The notes under the pieces were generated by a model. It did not search any database, was not told the origin of the DNA, and saw only the letters and a list, made by a program, of their open reading frames with translations. This document shows, in pieces, positions 25,467 through 35,083 of a stretch of DNA of 64,000 nucleotides. Source of the stretch: Flagellimonas meridianipacifica (lineage in GTDB: Bacteria > Bacteroidota > Bacteroidia > Flavobacteriales > Flavobacteriaceae); NCBI RefSeq assembly GCF_003001695.1, contig NZ_PVYX01000001.1, positions 2,062,279-2,126,278 of the forward strand, read 5' to 3'. How positions within the stretch are numbered: the first letter of the stretch is position 1; each line of letters starts with the position of its first letter. The translations under genes were made by a program, and so were the position numbers.

Positions 25467-26216
25467 ATGCGACTACGACTAGGCTCCTATTCCCTAAAAA
25501 TTAAATCGTATACTGCCCAAGAATTGGGGCTAAAGAACGTTTCTGAAAAGTTGATCTTCAATGTTTACCAAAAGGTGTTTCATATTTGGTATGTTCCCAT
25601 ATTTCCGGTAGAGAAACATTGGAAAATACTGGATGGCACCACAAAGAAGGAGGTTGAGGAGACCAATTCAGCAATGCGTTCTGCCCTTGATTTGAAGATG
25701 CTTAAAAAACGTAGTCCATTTTGGAGCTACACAGGTTTGATAATCGTTGCACTTCCGGTTCTTTTTCTTTTGGGATATGTAGTTTATGGTACCATCAACG
25801 TTTCATCGAATGGAATAAGTAAAGCCTTGGCGAAGAATACCCGAATTTCTGAGAAGCAAAAGTTGGCTCAAACACCAGAAATAGGAGATTTGTATACTTT
25901 TAAAATATTGAGTGTTGACCGGGTTACCGATATGAATGGACAATCCGCAGGGTATAAATCTTCATATTTTTCCTCACCCTACGACGTGGATTTTTTTGTG
26001 AATTACATTTCAAAAGACTCTGTGGGATTTGACCATAATGATATAGAAGGGAGTACAAATTATACATTTGGACTCAAGCGCCAGTTCAAACTAGCAAAGT
26101 CCGACATTGTTCTTGCAGCGCAAAAATATCAAGATTTAAGTATTCTGGAGTACCCCAACGAAGAACAAGCGCAGACCAAAAAAATAGTGGGGATATTCCA
26201 GATACAAAGAGATTAG
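25467..26216 (+). CDS. Hypothetical single-pass membrane protein
   Basis: I use the ATG at 25467 (MRLRLGSYSLKIKSY); an upstream TTG at 25389 would sit just past the terminator stem. 249 residues: a cytoplasmic N-terminal part with a Trp/Tyr-rich VFHIWYVPIFPVEKHWKIL, a transmembrane helix at about 89-112, and an extracytoplasmic domain (GDLYTFKILSVDRV). No family recognised. Confidence 0.55.
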   Translation: MRLRLGSYSLKIKSYTAQELGLKNVSEKLIFNVYQKVFHIWYVPIFPVEKHWKILDGTTKKEVEETNSAMRSALDLKMLKKRSPFWSYTGLIIVALPVLFLLGYVVYGTINVSSNGISKALAKNTRISEKQKLAQTPEIGDLYTFKILSVDRVTDMNGQSAGYKSSYFSSPYDVDFFVNYISKDSVGFDHNDIEGSTNYTFGLKRQFKLAKSDIVLAAQKYQDLSILEYPNEEQAQTKKIVGIFQIQRD

Positions 26217-26246
26217 TGGTATCCTGGATTGAAACGACTGAGTTTT

Positions 26247-26744
26247 TCAAAATGCGCAACCACTGGGCAAGGGCTGTTCACTTTCTAGATTTTTTGCAAA
26301 ATCACTGGAAAGCTCAAAGGCGTTAAAACCATCGGAAACACTACCACGAAAGATATTTATGCCATAGCCGGAATTGTTCATATGAGCCCTTATATAAACT
26401 TTCGTACCCGCTGAGATTTGTACTTGGCCACCACTTCTGGTAAAAGGTTGTTCATTAACATGGCTATGTGCCAGAATCCTTCTATAAACTAGATTTCCTT
26501 CCATGTCGATTACCTCCCACCAATCTGCGTACTGATTGCAACCTAAGTCGGGACTTGATATGGTCACTTGGAAGGTATAGGCGTTCTCACTTCCGGAAAT
26601 GGAAACTGCAGTTACTTTAGCCAAATCAATAGATTCGAAAGCCATTCCGATTTCTTCACTCTCTTCTTTTGCATTTTCACCCGCGGAACCACAAGCAAAG
26701 AGGAGGCCTAAAAGAATCCAATGAAGAGGAAGCAATTTGACCAT
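26247..26744 (-). CDS. Hypothetical lipoprotein
   Basis: 165 residues beginning MVKLLPLHWILLGLLFACGS, a lipoprotein signal with lipobox LFAC. The mature part contains three further Cys residues (LGCNQYADWWEVID, PSGCAF) and an Ig-like strand pattern. Four bp after accD on the same strand, so probably co-transcribed with it. No family recognised. Confidence 0.65.
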   Translation of the reverse strand: MVKLLPLHWILLGLLFACGSAGENAKEESEEIGMAFESIDLAKVTAVSISGSENAYTFQVTISSPDLGCNQYADWWEVIDMEGNLVYRRILAHSHVNEQPFTRSGGQVQISAGTKVYIRAHMNNSGYGINIFRGSVSDGFNAFELSSDFAKNLESEQPLPSGCAF

Positions 26745-26748
26745 TCCC

Positions 26749-27609
26749 TTAGCTTCGGACAGGCTGATTGGTAATCAAATCGATGTATAGATTGATTTTG
26801 TTCTTTAAGTCCCTTCGATGGGAGATAAAATCCAAAAACCCGTGTTCCTTTACAAATTCAGAGGTTTGGAAACCTTCCGGTAAATCTTTCCCCACTGTGT
26901 CTTTTACTACTCGCGGACCAGCGAAACCAATAAGTGCCCCTGGCTCGGAAATGTTGATGTCGCCTAGCATGGCATATGATGCCGTTGTTCCTCCCGTAGT
27001 TGGGTCTGTACATAATGAAATGTATGGAATTTTGGCTTCTGCCAATTGGGCTAATTTGGCCGATGTTTTGGCCAACTGCATAAGGGAAAGTGCAGCCTCC
27101 ATCATTCGTGCTCCTCCGGATTTGGAAATCATAAGAAAAGGAATCTTACGTCTTTTTGCCACGTCGATGGCACGGGCAATTTTCTCACCCACAACGCTAC
27201 CCATGGAACCTCCAATAAAACTGAAATCCATACAAGCGATTACTAATTCCCTGCCCATAGACTTGCCAACAGCGGTACGGACCGCATCTTTTAGTCCAGT
27301 TTTCTGCTCAGCTGCTTTTAAACGCTCTGAATATTTTTTGGTATCCACGAATTTGAGTGGATCTTTTGAGGAAAGCTTGGTATCCAACTCACGGAATTTA
27401 TTGTCATCGAACAATATTTCAAAATACTCTTTGCTTCCAATTCGAACGTGGTAATCGTCCTCAGGGCTTACATAAAAGTTTTTAGCAAGCTCTTCCGACT
27501 CAACAATTTTGCCTGTGGGAGATTTATACCATAAACCTTTTGGGGTGTCTTTTTTCTCCTCAGTGGCAGTTTGAATTCCTTTTTCCTTTCTTTTAAACCA
27601 AGACGACAT
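26749..27609 (-). CDS. accD: Acetyl-CoA carboxylase carboxyltransferase beta subunit
   Basis: 286 residues. Transfers the carboxyl group from biotin to acetyl-CoA, with AccA, in fatty acid synthesis. The crotonase-fold core is intact ([38 protein letters not shown] in part, [23 protein letters not shown]). The N-terminal zinc ribbon has lost its four cysteines: positions 30, 33, 48 and 51 are S, G, S and D, in an otherwise aligned stretch ([25 protein letters not shown]). I believe this loss is shared by Flavobacteriia. Confidence 0.95.
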   Translation of the reverse strand: MSSWFKRKEKGIQTATEEKKDTPKGLWYKSPTGKIVESEELAKNFYVSPEDDYHVRIGSKEYFEILFDDNKFRELDTKLSSKDPLKFVDTKKYSERLKAAEQKTGLKDAVRTAVGKSMGRELVIACMDFSFIGGSMGSVVGEKIARAIDVAKRRKIPFLMISKSGGARMMEAALSLMQLAKTSAKLAQLAEAKIPYISLCTDPTTGGTTASYAMLGDINISEPGALIGFAGPRVVKDTVGKDLPEGFQTSEFVKEHGFLDFISHRRDLKNKINLYIDLITNQPVRS

Positions 27610-27639
27610 GTAATAGAAATTTAGTTATACCACTTTTTG

Positions 27640-28707
27640 TTACAAACTGTTGACGTTGTTCAGGTCCTCAAAAGCCTTTTTCAAACGCTCTACAAAGGAT
27701 TTTTCCCCTTCCCTTAACCAAACCCTGGGGTCATAGAACTTTTTATTGGGATTTTCATCTCCGTCAGGATTACCAATTTGAGATTGAAGATAAGCAGATT
27801 TACCCTCTACATAATCCCTGACACCAGCCATAAATGCATACTGTAAATCTGTGTCAATGTTCATTTTAATTACACCATAACCAATGGCTTCGCGAATTTC
27901 TTCAACCGTAGAACCTGAACCTCCATGGAATACAAAGTCAATATGATTATGACCTACTCCATATTTTTCGGAAATAAATTCCTGCGAATTTTTCAAAATT
28001 TTAGGCGTAAGGGTAACATTACCAGGTTTGTAAACCCCATGCACATTTCCAAAAGCGGCAGCTACGGTAAATCTTGGGCTAACCTTGGAGAGTTCTTCAT
28101 AGGCATAAGCTACTTCTTCAGGCTGGGTGTATAGTTTGGAACTATCTACATCTGTATTGTCCACACCATCTTCTTCACCACCAGTTACTCCTAGTTCAAT
28201 TTCTAGAGTCATGTCCATTTTGCTCATGCGCTCCAGATATTTTTTACATATTTCAATATTCTCTTCGAGAGGTTCTTCAGAAAGGTCTATCATGTGCGAA
28301 CTGAAAAGGGATTTTCCAGTAGCCTTGTAATGCGCTTCACTAGCATCCAGCAAGCCGTCTATCCAGGGCAATAGTTTTTTCGCACAGTGGTCGGTATGTA
28401 AAATGACAGTTGCTCCATAGGCTTCTGCCATTTCATGAACATGTTTAGCTCCAGCAACTGAACCTAGGATGGCCGCTCTTTGGTTATCGTTTGAAAGACC
28501 TTTTCCAGCATTAAATTGGGCCCCTCCATTGGAAAATTGGATAATAACGGGTGAATTTAGGGCGGCAGCTGTCTCTAGTACGGAGTTGATGGTATTGGAA
28601 CCTATAACATTTACCGCTGGTAATGCGTAACCATTGGCTTTGGCGTGGTCAAAAATTGCTTTTACCTCGTCGCCAGTGGCAACTCCTGGTTTTATATCGT
28701 GGGACAT
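27640..28707 (-). CDS. fbaA: Class II fructose-bisphosphate aldolase
   Basis: 355 residues, the class IIA length. Cleaves or makes fructose 1,6-bisphosphate in glycolysis and gluconeogenesis. Visible are the zinc-ligand HTDHCAKKLL, LEIELGVTGGEEDGVDNT (in part), FGNVHGVYKPG and the phosphate-binding FHGGSGST. A TACTTTTG box lies upstream at 28740, with about 30 nt of leader. Confidence 0.97.
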   Translation of the reverse strand: MSHDIKPGVATGDEVKAIFDHAKANGYALPAVNVIGSNTINSVLETAAALNSPVIIQFSNGGAQFNAGKGLSNDNQRAAILGSVAGAKHVHEMAEAYGATVILHTDHCAKKLLPWIDGLLDASEAHYKATGKSLFSSHMIDLSEEPLEENIEICKKYLERMSKMDMTLEIELGVTGGEEDGVDNTDVDSSKLYTQPEEVAYAYEELSKVSPRFTVAAAFGNVHGVYKPGNVTLTPKILKNSQEFISEKYGVGHNHIDFVFHGGSGSTVEEIREAIGYGVIKMNIDTDLQYAFMAGVRDYVEGKSAYLQSQIGNPDGDENPNKKFYDPRVWLREGEKSFVERLKKAFEDLNNVNSL

Positions 28708-28739
28708 AATGTGCGTTAGTAAGGGTTAAAATTAGGCAA

Positions 28740-28747
28740 CAAAAGTA
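28740..28747 (-). promoter_or_regulatory. Candidate -7 box of the fbaA promoter
   Basis: TACTTTTG on the minus strand, 32 bp before the fbaA start; exact TAnnTTTG match. Confidence 0.55.
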
Positions 28748-28761
28748 ATAAAATATTTCTG

Positions 28762-31329
28762 CTAGAATGGGTAATTGATACCAACATTAAGGACTGAGTT
28801 TCTGAAATTATATTCGGAAAACCATCTCCTGGATTGTTCAAGAGCAGGATTGTAGGTCTTAAAACCGACATCTAACCTAAAAACAAAGTAACTGAAATCA
28901 TATCGTAGACCCATTCCGCTCCCCAAAGCAATATCGGCCAGTGAAGCAAAACCACTAAAGATAGCATCTGGATTGTCCTCGTTGTCAAAAACGTTCCAAA
29001 TGTTACCGGCATCAGCAAACAATGCGCCTTTTAGGTCACCAGCGATTGGGAATCTGTATTCGAAGTTTAATGCAATCTTTAGATTGGCTTCGTTGAAATC
29101 ATTCAGGTTGTTTGTACTTCCCGGTCCGAGTTCATATGCATTCCATGCCCTATTGTCGTTGGAACCACCAGCAAAATAACTACGTACAAAAGGTATACTT
29201 TCGGCATTTCCATAAGGAATGGCCAAACCTAAAAAGGACCGAAGTGCAAATACCTCCGAACCTCCCAAACCCCAATGCTTTATGTAATCAAGTTCCGTCT
29301 TAATATATTGAGAGAAAGGTACTCCGAATACCAACAATTGACCGTCTTCATTTTCATTGAAGGGGATAAAACTTGAAGAAAGCGAAAGTGCATTTCCAGC
29401 ACTTTCAATTTTGGCCCTAATCTGATAAAAGTCGTTATCGTTGACATCGGACTTACTGTTTTTTGTATAGGTGTAGCTACTGGCAAAAATGAGGTTGTTT
29501 TCGGTAAGACGTTGTTGTCTTTCTTCTATACTGTTTACCTCACGGGTATCTTCCTCATTTATTTCTGGAATTTCACCATTTTGTACCGCATCAATGAAAT
29601 CGTCGGCCCCACCAGGGATTCTTAGAATAGGCTCTGAGGTGTCCTCATCAATATCAAAAAAGTCGGCATATTGTGGGTCATCTTGGATTTGATCGGCAAT
29701 CTGATCTAAATTATTGAAGGTGTTTTGATAGATGTTGAAGAAGTTTTCTGGATTCGTATTGCGGACGAACTCTACATTCATCAACTCAATATTATGCTTT
29801 AATCTTAGGTTAGGGGACCAATTATAAGATAATATGGTATTCAAAGTCTGCCTATCGAGTCCAATGTTCTGTTGAAAATTGGTTCCCACCAGAAATCTGG
29901 ATTGTGGGAGCATATAGTACGGGATAATTTTCTCCGTGTTAATTGGAAACCATATCCTTGGAAATGTAATGTTGATATCACCACCAATCTCCGAGGTAAA
30001 CGTTTCTCCCGAGAAGGCTGCCACATCGCTTAGCAGACCAATTGCCCCCCTCGCTGTAATATTTAGTGTTTCTGCACCTCCAAATACATTTCTGGTAATC
30101 ACCGAAGCACTTAGGGCCGTTCCTAACCGTTGTATATTGGAATGGGTGACATCAAAATTCAGACCTAAGGAAAATTTGGGGCGAGGCGCCAAATAAATAT
30201 TGGTATTTAATTGGGTGTCCGTTGAATCTGGTATAAACTCAACATTAGGATATTTAAAGGTGTTCAGGTTTGTGATTTGCCGATAGGTACGGATTCTATC
30301 CAAATCACGATAAATACTGTCGCTTTCAAAAAAAATGGCATCGGCCAATGCTTTTGGCTTATACTTTAGTTCGTCGTTGTAGAAAATAGTATAGTCTTCA
30401 TATTCAATGGACTTCAGCGAGTCTGAAGAACTTCCTATGAGGTAATCACTGTAAATATTTATCTTATTGAATCTATGTACTTTATAAGTGTTTGTTGAAT
30501 CCGTAGGGCTTGTTCCTGCTGGATTTTGAATATTGAGCTGAACTTCCATCAGCTGGTCATCCGAAGCCTTTATAGTATCCCTGGAAATATCGTAATTAAT
30601 GGAGCTTTCCTGAAAATTGTACACGCCGGAGTTTCTAAACAAAGCGGTAAGCCGCTCTCTTTCTAGATTGAATTGGGTCAAATCGAACTGGTCATCTTTT
30701 TTTATCAAGGAAAGGTCAGCGGTACTTTTATAGATTGAGTCTAGGTCAGGAGATAGGATGTTTTTATAGACGGTATCTATAACATAAGGTTTGCCCAAAT
30801 TTATTTTGTAAGCTATCTGAGCCCTTTTTTTTCTTCTGGATTTTTCTATTTCATAGGCTCCGGTATTGTTAAAATATCCTTTACTGTTATAATATGCCTT
30901 GATTCGGTCTACTGTTTTTTGGGATAGACTGGTATCAATAACCACTGGAGCCTCACCAATTCGTTTTAAAAACTCACTGGCGCCTTTAACCACAAACGAC
31001 TCCTGTAAACGAACCACTTGTTTCTTGGATAAAAGGCGATTTAATCTTTTCTCTCTTTTTTCCTTACGATACAACCAATTTTGGAAAGAAGAATCCGGAT
31101 TTTCTTTAGCAAGGTTATATAGGTTTAAGCGAAGGGGATATCCCAATAAATTGCTGTTCGGTTTTTGGACGATAAGACTGCTAATGGTTTCATCCCTAAT
31201 CTTTTCATCATCTGCAAAAACAGAATTTTTGGTGAGCAGAAGTTCATCATCACCTACCTTTTTTAAGGTATTGCATCCCATAAAGGTAGCCATGAGCAAC
31301 AATAACCCTATTTTTGCCTTGTTACCCAT
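28762..31329 (-). CDS. TamL-like BamA/TamA-family outer-membrane lipoprotein
   Basis: I place the start at 31329, giving MGNKAKIGLLLLMATFMGCNT with lipobox; an upstream ATG at 31359 lies inside or before the probable promoter (31357-31364). 855 residues: an N-terminal lipid anchor, POTRA-like domains (about 40-320), and a 16-stranded barrel of the D15/BamA family ending SVLNVGINYPF, with Tyr/Phe at the C-terminus. TamL is the lipidated TamA relative of Bacteroidota and helps insert outer-membrane proteins. A tamB gene, often next to it, is not present here. Divergent from the TrmH methyltransferase. Confidence 0.85.
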   Translation of the reverse strand: MGNKAKIGLLLLMATFMGCNTLKKVGDDELLLTKNSVFADDEKIRDETISSLIVQKPNSNLLGYPLRLNLYNLAKENPDSSFQNWLYRKEKREKRLNRLLSKKQVVRLQESFVVKGASEFLKRIGEAPVVIDTSLSQKTVDRIKAYYNSKGYFNNTGAYEIEKSRRKKRAQIAYKINLGKPYVIDTVYKNILSPDLDSIYKSTADLSLIKKDDQFDLTQFNLERERLTALFRNSGVYNFQESSINYDISRDTIKASDDQLMEVQLNIQNPAGTSPTDSTNTYKVHRFNKINIYSDYLIGSSSDSLKSIEYEDYTIFYNDELKYKPKALADAIFFESDSIYRDLDRIRTYRQITNLNTFKYPNVEFIPDSTDTQLNTNIYLAPRPKFSLGLNFDVTHSNIQRLGTALSASVITRNVFGGAETLNITARGAIGLLSDVAAFSGETFTSEIGGDINITFPRIWFPINTEKIIPYYMLPQSRFLVGTNFQQNIGLDRQTLNTILSYNWSPNLRLKHNIELMNVEFVRNTNPENFFNIYQNTFNNLDQIADQIQDDPQYADFFDIDEDTSEPILRIPGGADDFIDAVQNGEIPEINEEDTREVNSIEERQQRLTENNLIFASSYTYTKNSKSDVNDNDFYQIRAKIESAGNALSLSSSFIPFNENEDGQLLVFGVPFSQYIKTELDYIKHWGLGGSEVFALRSFLGLAIPYGNAESIPFVRSYFAGGSNDNRAWNAYELGPGSTNNLNDFNEANLKIALNFEYRFPIAGDLKGALFADAGNIWNVFDNEDNPDAIFSGFASLADIALGSGMGLRYDFSYFVFRLDVGFKTYNPALEQSRRWFSEYNFRNSVLNVGINYPF

Positions 31330-31356
31330 TTCATGGAAAAGAACCCTCATAGGCGC

Positions 31357-31364
31357 CAAAATTA
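31357..31364 (-). promoter_or_regulatory. Candidate -7 box of the TamL-like gene
   Basis: TAATTTTG on the minus strand. A start of transcription a few bases downstream would leave out the upstream ATG at 31359 and supports translation from 31329. Confidence 0.5.
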
Positions 31365-31373
31365 ACGATTTAG

Positions 31374-32099
31374 ATGGTTACCAAAAACCAAATTAAACTA
31401 GTTACAAGCTTACAGCAAAAAAAGTACCGAAATCAACATGGGCTATTTATAGTTGAAGGTTTAAAAACGGTTCGCGAAATATTGAATTCGGAATTGAAGC
31501 CCTATGCCATCTTTGTTGACCAAGAAAGACATAAAACTGATTTGGGAGATTTGACATTTTTAGTTTCTCCCAAGGTTCTTGCACAAATGAGCGGTCAGAG
31601 TAACCCAAGTGGAATCCTTGGTGTTTTTCATATACCAGAATCAGTGCAACCTTCTTTAGATAATTGGATCATCGCCTTGGATGCCATCCGTGACCCAGGT
31701 AATTTAGGTACTATTATTAGGCTTTGTGATTGGTTCAATGTAAAACATCTGGTTTGCTCTAAGGATACTGTGGATTGTTATAATCCTAAGGTCCTTCAAG
31801 CCACCATGGGTTCAATTGCTAGGGTAAATGTTCATTACATGGACTTGATTGATTTTATTTCCAAGAATGATTCTGTCCCAGTAATGGGTACTTTTATGGA
31901 CGGAAGTCCCCTGTACAAGGAGTCTTTCCCGAAGCGTGGAATTTTAATCATGGGAAATGAAGCCAACGGTATTTCAAATCCTATTGAGGAACAAGTTACC
32001 CATCGTATAGGTATTCCTCAATTTGGAGAACATTCAACAGAAAGCTTGAACGTAGCATCTGCAACGGCCATTTTGCTCAGTGAAATACGAAGAGGTTGA
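31374..32099 (+). CDS. TrmH/SpoU-family RNA 2'-O-methyltransferase
   Basis: 241 residues. An N-terminal substrate-binding region (QQKKYRNQHGLFIVEGLK) and the SPOUT catalytic domain with its three motifs: IRDPGNLGTIIR, GILIMGNEANGIS and PQFGEHSTESLNVASATAI, which form the AdoMet knot. The target nucleotide, in rRNA or tRNA, cannot be told from sequence. Confidence 0.9.
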   Translation: MVTKNQIKLVTSLQQKKYRNQHGLFIVEGLKTVREILNSELKPYAIFVDQERHKTDLGDLTFLVSPKVLAQMSGQSNPSGILGVFHIPESVQPSLDNWIIALDAIRDPGNLGTIIRLCDWFNVKHLVCSKDTVDCYNPKVLQATMGSIARVNVHYMDLIDFISKNDSVPVMGTFMDGSPLYKESFPKRGILIMGNEANGISNPIEEQVTHRIGIPQFGEHSTESLNVASATAILLSEIRRG

Positions 32100-32108
32100 A
32101 TTAATCCC

Positions 32109-32807
32109 TTATTCGAAAGTAAAGTTAATGAAGATCCCACGCGTCCGCATGGCGTTGATATTTCCCGTCCATGGACTGTTTGGGTCATTGTCAGGAACAA
32201 GTTCGTCGGTCAATGCAAATACGCCTCGTATAGAAGGTGAGAACTTGAAGTATTCCGTATAAATATCAATTCCAAATCCTAGCTCATAACCATATACATT
32301 TTGCTTCATGCGAAACTCTCCGCTACTATTATCGTCCAAGCTGTCTTCTTTGGCACCCAAATTTAGTGAGGTGTACAATCCTCCCGTAATAAATGGTTTC
32401 CAGTTTCCGAATCTTTTGGCACTTACTTTTAGCAAGAGAGGGAACCTTATATATGTAGAGCGCACTTCTCGCAAAGCATCCTGTTCGGAGGTGAATCCAG
32501 GAAAACCAAGTAATCTTTGAGTATAGAGCAATCCTGGTTCGAAGCGCAAGTCCAAAAAATCGTTGATTCTTAACTCTCCTATCAATCCTACGTTAAAGCC
32601 AAAGCTGGTGTCAACTAAAATGTCTTGACCTATATCATTTTGATATTCGAATTGGAAATCATATTGGTTAAAACCCAGGTAATAACCCCAATTCAACAGT
32701 TTCTTATCTTCATTTTGAAGATTGAGTATGGGGTCTTTTGCAAACTGGGCCAGAACACTTGTGCTAAGGAAGAGACACAGGAAAAGAGGTAATAGGATGT
32801 TTTTCAT
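32109..32807 (-). CDS. porT: PorT, type IX secretion outer-membrane protein
   Basis: 232 residues with signal peptide MKNILLPLFLCLFLSTSVLAQ and a porin-like strand pattern. The N-terminus (LNWGYYLGFNQYDFQFEY) and the position directly after ubiE match PorT of gliding Flavobacteriia. PorT is required for type IX secretion in the outer membrane. Four bp downstream of ubiE. Confidence 0.85.
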   Translation of the reverse strand: MKNILLPLFLCLFLSTSVLAQFAKDPILNLQNEDKKLLNWGYYLGFNQYDFQFEYQNDIGQDILVDTSFGFNVGLIGELRINDFLDLRFEPGLLYTQRLLGFPGFTSEQDALREVRSTYIRFPLLLKVSAKRFGNWKPFITGGLYTSLNLGAKEDSLDDNSSGEFRMKQNVYGYELGFGIDIYTEYFKFSPSIRGVFALTDELVPDNDPNSPWTGNINAMRTRGIFINFTFE

Positions 32808-32811
32808 TCAA

Positions 32812-33540
32812 TTATTTTGTCGCCACATAAATGGATGCTACCCCAAATGTTTGGGGCATGTTCTCTATTCCTATAAACCCAATTTTGGCCAAAATATTGT
32901 TGAAGTCTTTTCCATGGGGAAAAACGGAGGCTGATTCGCTAAGGTATTTGTATGCAGAGCGGTCTTTTGAGAAAAGTTTCCCAATTCCTGGAAGAATGTA
33001 TTTGGTGTAAAATGCATACCCTTGTTTAAAGGGGAATTTTGTAGGGACTGAGGTTTCCAAAACGACCAATTGACCCCCGGGGCGCAGCACTCGAAGGATT
33101 TCTCCGAGACCTTTTTCAAGATTTTCAAAATTTCTTACCCCAAAAGCTACGGTAATAGCATCAAACGTGTTGTCCTCAAAGGCCAGATTTTCACTGTCTC
33201 CTATCACCATATCAATAGTGTTTTCGAGATTTTTTTTGGATACTTTTTCTTTTCCTACTTCAAGCATACCTGGAGAAATATCCAGGCCAACAACCCTTTT
33301 AGCACCGGTATTGGCCAATGCGATGGCTAAGTCACCGGTTCCCGTGGCAATATCCATTATGGCTTTTGGCGATTTCTCACCGACAAGTTTTACCACTTTT
33401 CTTCTCCACTTTACATCTATTCCGAAAGAAATAACCCGATTAAGCCCATCATAATTCCCAGAAATGGTATCGAACATTTGTCGTACCTGTTCCTTTTTTC
33501 CTAGTTCGGAATCTTTATAGGGGTTAACTTTCTTCGACAT
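32812..33540 (-). CDS. ubiE: Demethylmenaquinone methyltransferase
   Basis: I begin at 33540 ([10 protein letters not shown]), as the in-frame upstream ATG at 33567 lies at or before the predicted promoter. 242 residues. Methylates demethylmenaquinone with AdoMet to make menaquinone, the main quinone of Bacteroidota (also called menG). Motifs: [44 protein letters not shown] and [11 protein letters not shown]. Operon with porT. Confidence 0.95.
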   Translation of the reverse strand: MSKKVNPYKDSELGKKEQVRQMFDTISGNYDGLNRVISFGIDVKWRRKVVKLVGEKSPKAIMDIATGTGDLAIALANTGAKRVVGLDISPGMLEVGKEKVSKKNLENTIDMVIGDSENLAFEDNTFDAITVAFGVRNFENLEKGLGEILRVLRPGGQLVVLETSVPTKFPFKQGYAFYTKYILPGIGKLFSKDRSAYKYLSESASVFPHGKDFNNILAKIGFIGIENMPQTFGVASIYVATK

Positions 33541-33556
33541 AACAGCAATTTCCGCG

Positions 33557-33564
33557 CAAATATA
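33557..33564 (-). promoter_or_regulatory. Candidate -7 box of the ubiE-porT operon
   Basis: TATATTTG on the minus strand, 16 bp before the chosen ubiE ATG; exact TAnnTTTG match. Confidence 0.5.
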
Positions 33565-33733
33565 CAACTTCGGAATATGGAAGGAGTATAAAATATTTGT
33601 GTAATTTTGACCCGGAAATACGGAAATCTTTCCATTATATGCGAGGTACTAGCCCTTTGGATTGTAGCTTATACAGTTTTTATAGCATAGCGTACAGTAG
33701 AATCTATTTAGAAAAACAGTTTTTTTCCAACCG

Positions 33734-35083
33734 ATGAAGATTATTATTGCGGGAGCCGGTGAGGTTGGCTTTCATTTGGCGAAGTTATTGTCTTATGAAG
33801 CTCAGGATATCACTTTGATTGATACGGATAAGGAGAGTTTGGCATATGCGGATAACCATTTGGATATTCGGGTGCTGCGTGGAGATGCCACATCGATTGA
33901 AGTGCTTAAGGAAGCCCGAGTGGAAAATTCAAATTTGGTGATAGGTGTAACAGCTTCCGAAACTACGAATTTGACACTTTGTCTTTTAGCGAAACAGTTG
34001 GGTTGCGAAAGAACCATTGCACGTATCTCCAATACCGAATTTGTTGATAACAAGGACTTAATCAAGTTCGATGAGTTGGGTATTGATGAGCTCATTTCGC
34101 CCGAAGAGTTGGCAGCCACTGAAATACAATTGCTTCTCAATCAATCCGCTTTTAATGACACCTATGAATTTGAAGAGGGACTCTTGACCATGATAGGGGT
34201 ATTTTTACCCAAATCCGCCCCATTTGTGGGGAAAATGGTGAAGGAGGCGGCCACAATCTTTCCAGAATTACACTTTATGCCCATTGCCTTGCAACGAATG
34301 GGAACCCAGTTTACTGTAATTCCTCGGGGAGATACAGTGTTCAAAGAGGGGGACCAGGTTTATTTTATCACTTCAGCAGGAGGGGTGGATGAGCTGTATA
34401 AGCTTACAGGTATGCAAAAAAGGGAAATAAAGAACGTTATGATTCTTGGCGGGAGTAAAGTTGGATACAAAACTGCCCGAGACCTTTGTGCAAAAAAGTT
34501 CAACGTAAAGCTTATTGAAAAGAACAAGGAAAAGGCCTTTGATATTGCGGATGATGTTCCCCATGCATTGGTCATTAACGGAGACGGACGAAACGTAGAG
34601 CTTTTGGAAGAGGAAAGTCTAGAATCCATGGATGCATTTATAGCCGTTACAGGAAATTCGGAGACAAACATCATGTCTTGTCTGGTGGCCAAGTCCAAAA
34701 ACATAAAGAAAACCATTGCCCTAGTTGAGAACATGGATTATTTCCAGCTTTCGCATTCCATTGGGGTCGATACTTTGATCAATAAAAAACTACTTGCCGC
34801 AAACAATATCTTTAGATATATCCGTAGGGGAGAGGTTTTGGCATTAACCCGTTTGAACAACTTGACTGCAGAAATTCTTGAATTTGAAGTAAAAGCAGAC
34901 TCATTGGTCAATGGGGAGATTATTCGGGAACTTGATTTTCCTAGAGATGCCATCATAGGTGGGGTCATTAGAGATGGAAAAGGAATTATTGCCTTAGGGG
35001 ATTTCAGAATTATGGAAGGAGATAGAGTCGTTGTCTGTTCCAAACCCAAAGCCATTTCCAAAATAGAAAAGCTGTTCCGATAA
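33734..35083 (+). CDS. trkA: Trk potassium transporter regulatory subunit TrkA
   Basis: 449 residues with two tandem RCK units: NAD-binding folds starting IIIAGAGEVGFHLAKLL and NVMILGGSKVGYKTARDL, each followed by an RCK-C ligand-binding domain. It is the peripheral, nucleotide-sensing gate of the Trk potassium uptake system. Its stop overlaps trkH by 1 bp (TAATG). Confidence 0.96.
   Translation: MKIIIAGAGEVGFHLAKLLSYEAQDITLIDTDKESLAYADNHLDIRVLRGDATSIEVLKEARVENSNLVIGVTASETTNLTLCLLAKQLGCERTIARISNTEFVDNKDLIKFDELGIDELISPEELAATEIQLLLNQSAFNDTYEFEEGLLTMIGVFLPKSAPFVGKMVKEAATIFPELHFMPIALQRMGTQFTVIPRGDTVFKEGDQVYFITSAGGVDELYKLTGMQKREIKNVMILGGSKVGYKTARDLCAKKFNVKLIEKNKEKAFDIADDVPHALVINGDGRNVELLEEESLESMDAFIAVTGNSETNIMSCLVAKSKNIKKTIALVENMDYFQLSHSIGVDTLINKKLLAANNIFRYIRRGEVLALTRLNNLTAEILEFEVKADSLVNGEIIRELDFPRDAIIGGVIRDGKGIIALGDFRIMEGDRVVVCSKPKAISKIEKLFR

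Noticed and set aside
31330..31359. Longer start of the TamL-like gene at 31359
   Set aside because: The ATG falls at the predicted -7 box, while the 31329 start gives a lipoprotein signal.
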